Assembly: GCA_030765065.1 (NCBI GenBank)
Contig: CM060983.1
Span: 51,954,067-52,018,066 of the forward strand
Reading direction: 5' to 3'
Origin: Deroplatys truncata
Lineage: Eukaryota > Arthropoda > Insecta > Mantodea > Mantidae
DNA length: 64,000 nucleotides
Shown: piece by piece, positions 1-9,716 of the stretch
Position numbering within the stretch: position 1 is the first letter of the stretch
Layout of the letters: each line of letters opens with the position of its first letter
Position numbers and translations under genes: made by a program
Notes under the pieces: model-generated
Seen by the model: the letters and a program-made list of their open reading frames with translations, nothing else
Told to the model about the DNA's origin: nothing
The model's database searches: none

Positions 1-26
1 TGTAACCACTACAGCACGGAGGACGA
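1..26 (-). repeat. End of a tRNA-like interspersed repeat
   Basis: The first bases match, with two differences, the tRNA-like sequence at 25501-25572, covering its A-box half and 5' acceptor strand. It is cut by the window edge. It belongs to the same interspersed tRNA-derived family and is not a functional tRNA gene as far as can be seen. Confidence 0.5.
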
Positions 27-162
27 CTGACGATTTTGGGAGAAGCGCTGTACGTATGGACATATTTATGGAGGGAAAGAAGTATCAACACATTACATAT
101 TTAGTTAACATGAATGAAGCCTTTAAGATAATTTATACGGAGAGTCTTCTAAAATGTCATGT
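27..162. other. Left flank of palindrome 1, no recognisable gene
   Basis: AT-rich single-copy-looking sequence between the tRNA-like scrap and the ATT microsatellite. It has no counterpart at the right end of palindrome 1, so it lies outside the inverted repeat. Confidence 0.6.
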
Positions 163-165
163 TGC

Positions 166-196
<31 letters not shown>
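163..196. repeat. TTA/ATT microsatellite holding the left target duplication
   Basis: About eleven ATT units run directly into the AGTAG terminus of palindrome 1. The last six bases (191-196, ATTATT) are the candidate left copy of a 6-bp target site duplication; the right copy is 19259-19264. Because the target is itself an ATT array, the duplication cannot be delimited exactly. Confidence 0.7.
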
Positions 197-197
<1 letters not shown>

Positions 198-924
198 GTA
201 GCAATAGAATAGCGACTTGAGCCCACAGAGAGATGCCGACAAGCGATAAAGTTCTTTGTTCTACGCTGACAAGCCCCGCCCCCTCCCTTTGAGGGCTCAC
301 ATGCCGCCAGGTCTCGTGTCGTTAGGCCCCGCCCCCTCTCGCTTTGTGTGCTCACCTAATGCCGACAGTGTCTGTGCTAACAGGTCCTACCCCCTCTCCC
401 ATGCGTTCTACTGTGGCGTCATGACTTGAGGGAATTGTTTTCTCGAGTCCTGCCGCCCCTCGGCAAATTAATTAGGTAATGTTCGTCAAACATTTTTTTT
501 ATGATTACTAAGGTCTGCAGATTGCATCCTCGAGCAATTAAGTTTTTTGATTAATGAATTGTTGACTGGAGCTTGAGTATAAGTAGTCTGCTCACGGTAA
601 CAGTCTGTCATGTAATGAAACACTGCAGCCTTCTTGTATCTGGGGAAATCGCTTGTCCATTAGCTGAACATGTTAGACGCTTTCAACACATTAATAGGCT
701 TTTAAGTTTACATTCTGGATCTGTTTACATACATTAGCGAACGACATACTTCCGCCAGGCGGTAACGGTGACCTCTATTAGCTGACCCGTTAGACGCTTT
801 CACCCCATTAGCGAACAATGTCAGTAATTGTTTTCCTAAGTGCTCTGCCCAACACTCAACACTTTAGATTTTAGCGATGGAAATGATATAACAAGCAGCA
901 GCTTCTCCAACGAGTTCCAAGTTG
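197..924. repeat. Left subterminal region with GC-rich direct repeats
   Basis: Three degenerate ~58-bp direct repeats at about 232-410 begin ATGCCGNC and carry GCCCCGCCCCCTC (twice intact, once as TCCTACCCCCTCTCC). A second pair of repeats (about 658-705 and 775-822) shares TTAGACGCTTTCA and CATTAGCGAAC. No convincing gene. The mirror copy is at 18531-19258. GC boxes near a terminus could be promoter elements, but this is inference. Confidence 0.6.
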
Positions 925-3900
925 ACCAGGATGGCCGGGTTCGAATTACAAATTCAGCTTCTAATAACTCAGAGACTAATTACGATAAAGACATCAAATA
1001 AAGTTTATTACATTAATGTCATTAGATAGTTTCTTGTGAATGTATATTTGGGTACATGGTGTCCAGGGTTCGAATACCGATAAAATGTAATTTAATTATA
1101 AATTTAATAACTCCTAAACTAATTAAGATAAAGACGCCAAATAAACTTTATTGCCTTTATTTTATTAGGTAGTATCTTGTGGATGTGTAATTAGCTACCT
1201 GACGTTCTGGGTTCGAGCCTAATGTTTAAATCGTCATTATCTCAGAAACTAAGAGAGGTAGAGGAATTGACCAAAGCATGATTGATAGCTCCTATGATGG
1301 GTAATTAATACTGTATATAATTTTCAATCAGTTGTCCTTACTTCGAATCCCGATCTTTCAATCACTTACTTATTTTTTCTCTATACTCTAGAATATGTCA
1401 CTTAGATTGATGCTGTAACTGCATACACAACCTTTAAACATATCAAACTAATATTGTAAATAATTTTGTTTCTGGTGTCCAGGGTTCGAATACCGATAAA
1501 ATGTAATTTAATTATAAATTTAATAACTTCTAAACTAATTAAGATAAAGACGCCAAATAAACTTTATTGTCTTTATATTATTAGGTACTATCTTGTGGAT
1601 GTGTAATTAGATACCTGACGTTCTGGGTTCGATCCTAATTTTAAATCGTCATTATCTCAGAAACTAAGAGAGGTAGACGAGTGAACCAAAGCATGATTGA
1701 TAGCTCCTATAAGGGGTAATTAATACTGTATATAATTTTCAATCAGTTGTCCTTACTTCGAATCCGATCTTTCAATTACATACTTATTTTTCTCTATACT
1801 CTAGAATATATCACTTAGATTGATGCTGTAACTGAATACAGCACCTTTAAACATATCAAACTAATATTGTAAATAATTTTGTTTCTGGTGTCCAGGGTTC
1901 GAATACCGATAAAATGTAGTTTAATTATAAATTTAATAACTTCTAAACTAATTAAGATAAAGACGCCAAATAAACTTTATTGCCTTTATGTTATTAGGTA
2001 TTATCTTGTGGATGTGTAATTAGATACCTGACGTTCTGAGTTCGAGCCTAATTTTAAATCGTCATTATCTCAGAAACTAAGAGAGGTAGACGAGTGAACC
2101 AAAGCATGATTGATAGCTCCTATGAGGGGTAATTAATACTGTATATAATTTTCAATCAGTTGTCCTTACTTCGAATCCCGATCTTTCAATCACTTACTTA
2201 TTTTTCTCTATACTCTAGAATATATCACTTAGATTGATGCTGTAACTGCATACAGCACCTTTAAACATATCAAACTAATATTGTAAATAATTTTGTTTCT
2301 GGTGTCCAGGGTTCGAATACCGATAAAATATAGTTTAATTATAAATTTAATAACTTCTAAACTAATTAAGATAAAGACGCCAAATAAACTTTATTGCCTT
2401 TATGTTATTAGGTATTATCTTGTGGATGTGTAATTAGATACCTGACGTTCTGGGTTCGAGCCTAATTTTAAATCGTCATTATCTCAGAAACTAAGAGAGG
2501 TAGAGGAATTGACCAAAGCATGATTGATAGCTCCTATGAGGGGTAATTAATACTGTATATAATTTTCAATCAGTTGTCCTTACTTCGAATCCCGATCTTT
2601 CAATCACTTACTTATTTTTCTCTATACTCTAGAATATATCACTTAGATTGATGCTGTAACTGCATACAGCACCTTTAAACATATCAAACTAATATTGTAA
2701 ATAATTTTGTTTCTGTTGTCCAGGGTTCGAATACCGATAAAATGTAATTTAATTATAAATTTAATAACTCCTAAACTAATTAAGATAAAGACGCCAAATA
2801 AACTTTATTGCGTTTATGTTACTAGGTAGTATCTTGTGGATGTGTAATTAGATACCTGCCGTTCTGGGTTCGAGCCTAATGTTTAAATCGTCATTATCTC
2901 AGAAACTAAGAGAGGTAGAGGAATTGACCAAAGCATGATTGATAGCTCCTATGAGGGGTAATTAATACTGTATATAATTTTTAATAAGTTGTCCTTACTT
3001 CGAATCCCGATCTTTCAATCACTTACTTATTTTTCTCTATACTCTAGAATATATCACTTAGATTGATGCTGTAACTGCATACAGCACCTTTAAACATATC
3101 AAACTAATATTGTAAATAATTTTGTTTCTGGTGTCCAGGGTTCGAATACCGATAAAATATAGTTTAATTATAAATTTAATAACTTCTAAACTAATTAAGA
3201 TAAAGACGCCAAATAAACTTTATTGCCTTTATGTTATTAGGTATTATCTTGTGGATGTGTAATTAGATACCTGACGTTCTGGATTCGAGCCTAATTTTAA
3301 ATCGTCATTATCTCAGAAACTAAGAGAGGTAGACGAGTGAACCAAAGCATGATTGATAGCTCCTATGAGGGGTAATTAATACTGTATATAATTTTCAATC
3401 AGTTGTCCTTACTTCGAATCCCGATCTTTCAATCACTTACTTATTTTTCTCTATACTCTAGAATATATCACTTAGATTGATGCTGTAACTGCATACAGCA
3501 CCTTTAAACATATCAAACTAATATTGTAAATAATTTTGTTTCTGGTGTCCAGGGTTCGAATACCGATAAAATGTAATTTAATTATAAATTTAATAACTCC
3601 TAAACTAATTAAGATAAAGACGCCAAATAAACTTTATTGCGTTTATGTTACTAGGTAGTATCTTGTGGATGTGTAATTAGATACCTGACGTTCTGGGTTC
3701 GAGCCTAATGTTTAAATCGTCATTATCTCAGAAACTAAGAGAGGTAGAGGAATTGACCAAAGCATGATTGATAGCTCCTATGAGGGGCAATTAATACTGT
3801 ATATAATTTTCAATCAGCTGTCCTTACTTCGAATCCCGATCTTTCAATCACTTACTTATTTTTCTCTATACTCTAGAATATATCACTTAGATTGATGCTG

Positions 3901-4050
3901 TAAATGCATACAGCACCCTTAAACATATCAAACTAATATTGTAAATAATATTGGTTCTGGTGTCCAGGGTTCGAATACCGATAAAATGTAATTTAATTAT
4001 AAATTTAATAACTCCTAAACTAATTAAGATAAAGACACCAAATAAACTTT
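925..4050. repeat. 414-bp tandem array with three B-box-like motifs per unit (left arm)
   Basis: About 7.5 units; the landmark TCTGGTGTCC recurs at 1471, 1884, 2298, 3127 and 3541, spaced 413-415 bp (variants at 2712 and 3956). Each unit has three TTCGAA-type cores about 132-142 bp apart: GGGTTCGAATACC, GGGTTCGAGCC and ACTTCGAATCCCG. These resemble the RNA polymerase III B box (GGTTCGANTCC). Sequence following the first two cores is itself similar (AACTAATTAAGATAAAG versus AACTAAGAGAGGTAGAG), so the unit looks like a diverged trimer of a ~138-bp monomer. No clear A box or tRNA fold was seen. Confidence 0.85.
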
Positions 4051-4680
4051 TATAGGGGAAAGGATGCTCTCCTGAAACATTAGGTCTCTAGATAGAAGTA
4101 TTTATAGGGGAGAGATAGGGAATACCAGGGCTGATGCTAGGCTAGTCAGATGCTAAAGGAGGGAGGGATATGCTTTATACGAGAGAGATAGGGAACACAA
4201 GGAAAGATGCTATACTAAACAGGACTTGAAGGGTAGAATATGAGCGATATAGCAAACCGAGGAGAGGTAATAGGATAGGAGTTTTGAATGATGGAGTAGG
4301 CGTTTATATGCGAGAGATAGGGAATACGAGGGTCGATGCTAGGCTAGACGGTGTTGAATGAGGGAATGCATCTTATATGAGAGAGGTAGGGGAATATGAG
4401 GAGAAGTGCTAGGCTAGTCGGGAAGGTCTGAATGAGAGAGTATACGTCTATATAGGAAAATATAGGGAAAACGAAGGTAGGTGCTAGGTTGAGAGAGTCT
4501 TCAAGGAGGAAAATGCATTTATATGAGAGCCGTAGGGTATACGAGGAGAGGTGCTAGTCTAGACATGGTTTGAGGATTAGAGTATACGTTTATATGGGAG
4601 AAATATGGAAAACAGGAGAGATACAAGGATAGACAGAGATTGAAGGAGGAGGAATGTAGGTTTATACTGTAATATAGAGA
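4051..4680. repeat. ~65-75 bp degenerate tandem repeat (left arm of palindrome 1)
   Basis: About nine diverged units with the pattern TTTATATGAGAGAGRTAGGG, then an ACGAGG-type stretch, then GTGCTAGGCTAGAC, then TTGAAKGAGGGA. The same family forms 32262-33900 of palindrome 2. On the opposite strand each unit carries a TATA-like CTCATATAAA. Non-coding. Confidence 0.75.
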
Positions 4681-4775
4681 GTAATTCGATTATAAAACTT
4701 TTCTCATCCAGCCTTACAACACTTTTTATATACTTAATTTCTAAACCTTACAAACTTTATATTTGTTAAACAGTA
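4676..4775. other. Segment conserved between the two palindromes (left copy, palindrome 1)
   Basis: Includes AGAGAGTAATT, TTCTCATCCA, TTACAACA, TATATACTT and TTACAAACTT in the same order and spacing as 35626-35745 of palindrome 2, although the surrounding sequence differs. Mirror copy at 14264-14364. Role unknown; non-coding by appearance. Confidence 0.65.
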
Positions 4776-5258
4776 GTGCGCGAGACGGAGAGGGACAAAC
4801 AGTATATCGGTTTACAGTGAAGTATACGTCCTAACCTATTCCCACCTTGTTTGTTCTGGATCTTCTCATTGTCTGTCATCTAACGTAACCACGTAACAAG
4901 ACGTAACACAGGAAATCATACATATGGCACATTAAAAAAAAAATAAAGGTATATATAATGAAACATAAACAAGTAGACAGAGGGTCGTCGATACATAGAA
5001 AACCAGGAGTTGTTTGTACTGAGACCATAGATTAGTATAGGCAAACAACAAAGAAGTGAATTTATAGTGTAAATAGCCTAATATTTTCAAATATTATTAT
5101 AGTCTAAAAGTATATAACTTAATTATGTATCGAGTATTGAGAAATAAACGTTATTCATTATTCACTAATCTCAGATCACTGCAATTGTATTGAATCAATT
5201 CACAATTGCTAATGCCATTCAACTTTCATTTGTCTCTGATACATAAACAAATTGCAAA
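4776..5258. other. Non-coding stretch between conserved segment and Myb/SANT relic
   Basis: AT-rich, no convincing gene or repeat; the mirror copy is 13781-14263. It contains a short cluster of GTAAC motifs (about 4885-4912) like those that recur in the 21-bp array. Confidence 0.5.
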
Positions 5259-5450
5259 ATGGAGAAGGACGAAAGTAATAAAAAAACTCAGGCAGCAAAT
5301 TTTAAGAAAGAAGAGAAAGATATATGACCGACATTGTTTCAGAACACAAATTAGTGTTGAAAATAAAATGACTGATAGCTCTGCTAAGCGTAAGGAAGAG
5401 ACATGGAAATAAATTGCAAATGAATACAATTCTAGGTTAGAAAAAGAAGA
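5259..5450 (+). pseudogene. Myb/SANT-like DNA-binding domain relic (left arm)
   Basis: An ATG at 5259 starts a frame with NFKKEEKD that stops at 5327. The similarity continues in another frame through SVENKMTDSS and KRKEETWK, a stop at 5410-5412, then IANEYNSR. This order matches the Myb/SANT-like DNA-binding domains (Pfam Myb_DNA-bind_5 type) common in insect transposon-associated proteins. At least one frameshift and one stop show it is dead. It points toward the palindrome centre; an identical broken copy is on the - strand of the right arm, so the damage predates the palindrome or was copied between arms. The family call rests on motif memory only. Confidence 0.45.
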
Positions 5451-5601
5451 TAAACAACATTCATGTAAACCAATTTTTAAAAATCAGTTTAACTGAATAC
5501 ATGTAAAAAAACATATCACTTTACAAAAAGTAATGCAGACAACATTTATTTTTATAAACATTATCCTATTACATTCCTTTACAAAAAACCATACATATTT
5601 C

Positions 5602-5811
5602 CTAAAGGCAAAGGTGATAGTCTAGACATTCTAAACACTCAGTTATATAATCATATACATCACACAGAAAGAGACCATCATTATCAGTAAAAAAACTAAA
5701 CATCTCAACAATGTCTGAATGATGTATTTTATAAGTACAAGTTTTTTGATATTTCAAAGTTCCTGTTAACCATGGCAGTAATTGATTAACGCAATTTCTC
5801 GATCCTGTCAT
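5602..5811 (-). CDS. Possible 69-residue ORF downstream of the finger protein (left arm)
   Basis: Its ATG overlaps the stop of the 155-residue frame (ATGA). The product is Cys/Tyr/Leu-rich in its second half and shows no recognised domain. An AATAAA-like signal lies further downstream (about 5543, read on the - strand). It may be a chance frame. Mirror copy at 13228-13437. Confidence 0.2.
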   Translation of the reverse strand: MTGSRNCVNQLLPWLTGTLKYQKTCTYKIHHSDIVEMFSFFTDNDGLFLCDVYDYITECLECLDYHLCL

Positions 5812-6275
5812 GCTATAACTTTAGATGCTTTCAGCTTACTTATAATTTCCTCAATCTCTTGTGTGTGTCTATTATTACCAGCATCCCTCGACGCAATTAG
5901 TAACCTCAATATATTTACTAGTCTATTCGGATTTTCAAGCGTTGATATCACTGAATCATCATCATATGAAGATTTCATATTCTCGCAACTTCCGATGTAT
6001 CCAGATTTTTCACCAACAGTAGTCTCCAGTGAAGGACAGAGGCTTGATACGGTATAACATTCCCCTCTATACATCTTCGGATCTTCAAGTGCAGGTGAGA
6101 GAGTCGATTCAGTATAACATGTTGCTCTATGAAACTTAAATCTTGACAAAGAACGATTCTTAAAAATCCGCCCGCATACACAGCATCTAATAACGCGTTT
6201 TCCTCCATGTGTAATGTATGAAAAATCGAGTTTCTCATTCGTCAGTTGCACAGATTTTCTCGGGCAGTAGCTCAT
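5808..6275 (-). CDS. Hypothetical 155-residue protein with a C2HC finger (left arm)
   Basis: Intact ATG-to-stop frame of 155 codons, the same length and translation as 12764-13231 in the other arm. Residues 31-53 give C-x2-C-x14-H-x3-C, a plausible zinc-binding finger preceded by a basic stretch. A Glu/Ser-rich middle and a C-terminal part that could be helical (about residues 117-152) follow. Upstream of the ATG is a pyrimidine tract ending TTTTAG that could be a 3' splice site, so this may be an exon rather than a whole gene. It overlaps the next frame by ATGA. I do not recognise the family; it is not a known Polinton core protein to my eye. Function not assigned. Confidence 0.5.
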   Translation of the reverse strand: MSYCPRKSVQLTNEKLDFSYITHGGKRVIRCCVCGRIFKNRSLSRFKFHRATCYTESTLSPALEDPKMYRGECYTVSSLCPSLETTVGEKSGYIGSCENMKSSYDDDSVISTLENPNRLVNILRLLIASRDAGNNRHTQEIEEIISKLKASKVIA

Positions 6276-6404
6276 GCTAAAACTAAAAGAAATTAAATGA
6301 ATACGTGAATGCTAACGCTCGAAGGAATTAAAAGCGAATGAATGAATTCATAACACGCACCTATGTATATATCCAGGATGAGGACGACGGAGGGAATTGC
6401 GATC

Positions 6405-6700
6405 AATGCATAGCAGGGAGAAAGGATACTCTCTTGAAACATTAGTCATCTAGACAACTATTGTTCACGGAGCCTGTAGACGTCAGGTTGAATGGGACAG
6501 ACCTCAGGTTCAAATCTTTAAGGGCACGGACCCAGCCTTTTGCCTGTCATGTATACTAAACCATCCTAACAGCGTAACATTACGTTACAACGACACGTAA
6601 CCAGAACATGGCGAGTGCGAGCATGGAAAAAAGGATGCTCTCTGGGAACATTACTGGAAAAGGATGCTCTCTGGAAACACTAGTCATCCACACAACGGGT
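6405..6700. repeat. Three copies of an AAAGGATGCTCTC motif block (left arm)
   Basis: Related ~35-bp blocks at about 6418-6455, 6626-6655 and 6656-6695 share RAAAGGATRCTCTC, then TGRRAACATTA, and two continue into AGTCATC. A further copy lies at 4057-4092 at the junction with the 414-bp array, and a partial one occurs outside the element near 62735. The mirror block is at 12340-12635. Role unknown. Confidence 0.55.
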
Positions 6701-6816
6701 TGTCCCTAACATTTCCAGATTTCGGGTCGTTCAACATCGTGACGCGCCCCTGTCATCTACATTTCGACGAAATTTTACCTCCTGAATTAAAGTTTGGTGA
6801 TCTGTATAGACCTGTA

Positions 6817-9352
6817 CAACATGCATTACGCTATGTAACAGACTCATCACGTTATGTAACAACACGATCACTCTAGGTAACAACATGTTCACGCTATGTA
6901 ACAACATGATCACGCTATGTAACAACATGATCACGCTATGTAACAACATGATCACGCTATGTAACAACATGATCACGCCATGTAACAACATGATCACGCT
7001 ATGTAACAACATGATCACGCTATGTAACAACATGATCACGCTATGTAACAACATGACCACGCTATGTAACAAAACGATCAAGCTATGTAACAACTGATCA
7101 CGCTATGTAACAACATGATCATGCTATGTAACAACCTGAGCACGCTATGTAACAACATGATCACGCTATGTAACAAACTGAGTACGCTATGTAACAACAT
7201 GATCACGCCATGTAACAACTGATCACGCTATGTAACATGCTCAAGCTATGTAACAACTGATCACGCTATGTAACAACATGATCACGCTATGTAACAACCT
7301 GAGCACGCTATGTAACAATCTGATCACGTTATGTAACAACTGATCACGCTATGTAACAACATGATCACGCTATGTAACAACATGATCACGCTATGTAACA
7401 ACATGATCACGCTATGTAACAACATGTTCACGCTATGTAACAACATGACCACGCTATGTAACAAAACGATCACGCTATGTAACAACACGATCACGCTATG
7501 TAACAACACGATCACGCAATGTAACAACTGATCACGCTATGTAACAACCTGATCAAGCTATGTAACAACTGATCACGCTATGTAACAACATGATCACGCT
7601 ATGTAACAACCTGAGCACGCTATGTAACAACATGATCACGCTATGTAACAACCTGAGTACGCTATGTAACAACATGATCACGCCATGTAACAACTGATCA
7701 CGCTATGTAACAACATGCTCAAGCTATGTAACAACTGATCACGCTATGTAACAACACGATCACGCTATGTAACAACCTGATCAAGCTATGTAACAACATG
7801 ATCACGCTATGTAACAACCTGAGTACGCTATGTAACAACATGATCACGCCATGTAACAACTGATCACGCTATGTAACAACATGCTCAAGGTATGTAACAA
7901 CATGTTCACGCTATGTAACAACATGATCACGCTATGTAACAACATGTTCACGCTATGTAACAACATGATCACGCTATGTAACAACATGACCACACTATGT
8001 AACAACATGATCACGCTATGTAACAAAACGATCAAGCTATGTAACAACACGATCACGCTATGTAACAACCTGATCAAGCTATGTAACAACTGATCACGCT
8101 ATGTAACAACCTGAGCACGCTATGTAACAACCTGATCACGCTATGTAACAACTGATCACGCTATGTAACAACGTGCTCAAGCTATGTAACAACATGATCA
8201 CGCTATGTAACAACATGTTCACGCTATGTAACAGCATGTTCACGCTATGTAACAACATGATCACGCTATGTAACAACATGGACACACTATGTAACAACAT
8301 GATCATGCTATGTAACAAAACGATCAAGCTATGTAACAACATGATCACGCTATGTAACAAAACGATCAAGCTATGTAACAACCTGAGTACGCTATGTAAC
8401 AACATGTTCACGCTATGTAACAACATGATCACGTTATGTAACAACATGATCACGCTATGTAACAACATGATCACGCTATGTAACAAAACGATCAAGCTAT
8501 GTAACAACCTGAGCACGCTATGTAACAACATGTTCACGCTATGTAACAACATGAACACGCCATGTAACAATACGATCACGCTATGTAACAATCTGATTAC
8601 GCTATGTAACAACTGATCACGCTATGTAACAACATGATCACGCTATGTAACAACCTGAGCACGTTATGTAACAACATGACTACGCTATGTAACAAAACGA
8701 TCACGCTATGTAACAACCGATCACGCTATGTAACAACCTGAGCACGCTATGTAACAACATGACCACGCTATGTAACAAAACGATCACGCTATGTAACAAC
8801 TGATCACGCTATGTAACAACCTGAGCACGCTATGTAACAACCTGAGCACGCTATGTAACAATACGATCATGCTATGTAACAACCTGATCACGCTATGTAA
8901 CAACCTGATTACGCTATGTAACAACTGATCACGCTATGTAACAACATGATCACGCCATGTAACAACCTGAGCACGCTATGTAACAACATGATCACGCTAT
9001 GTAACAACATGAACACGCTATGTAACAATACGATCACGCTATGTAACAATCTGATTACTATGTAACAACGGATCACGCTATGTAACAACATGATCACGCT
9101 ATGTAACAACCTGAGCACGCTATGTAACATCATGATCACGCTATGTAACAACCTGATCACGCTATGTAACAACATGCTCACGCTATGTAACAACTGATCA
9201 CGCTATGTAACAACATGATCACGCTAAGTAACAACCTGAGCACGCTATGTAACAACCTGAGCATGCTATGTAACAACATGATCACGCTATGTAACAACCT
9301 AATCACGCTATGTAACATGATCACGCTATGTAACAACATGATCACGCTATGT
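6817..9352. repeat. 21-bp minisatellite, left arm of palindrome 1
   Basis: About 120 units of a 20-21 bp repeat with core TGATCACGCTATGTAAC. Variants replace TGATCA with TGTTCA, TGACCA, TGAGCA or CGATCA. Some units are 20 bp. Since 21 is a multiple of three, stop-free frames of MITLCNN- or HSVIMLL-type repeats open on both strands; this is a by-product of period and not evidence of coding. TGATCA is a perfect 6-bp palindrome in most units. Confidence 0.9.
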
Positions 9353-9716
9353 AAATAGGGTGGACCATTTAAGTTGAGGCTATACAATATATCCAAAACT
9401 AAGCGTTGTAGAAAGAAATGTCTTTAATAAAACTTGATTGATATTATGGCGAAAGTAAATGCTGCTAGTCGTATTTCGTTTGGAGGACGTAGTGAGTGTC
9501 ATTTCAGGGTCTTTTTAAATGGGACCCTAATTGTAGGTTCCCATTTAAAAAAATAAATTGACCCAAAATGACCCTCATAACGGCCTCCAAACGAAACACG
9601 ACTAGCAGCATTTACTTTCGCCATAATATCAATCAAGTTTTATTAAAGACATTTCTTTCTACAACGCTTAGTTTTGGATATATTGTATAGCCTCAACTTA
9701 AATGATCCACCCTATT
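9353..9716. other. Central hairpin of palindrome 1
   Basis: Two ~180-bp inverted halves beginning TAGGGTGGAYCATTTAAG flank a tip at about 9515-9549, where TTTAAATGGGA faces TCCCATTTAAA across a short loop. The outer 130 bp of each half match almost perfectly; the inner ~50 bp carry several mismatches and a ~13-bp indel. It may be a separate foldback/MITE-like insertion or the original hairpin tip. No gene. Confidence 0.8.

Noticed and set aside
6885-8616. MITLCNN and MLLHSVI repeat frames in palindrome 1
   Set aside because: Frames of the 21-bp array, open in both orientations and interrupted wherever a 20-bp unit occurs.
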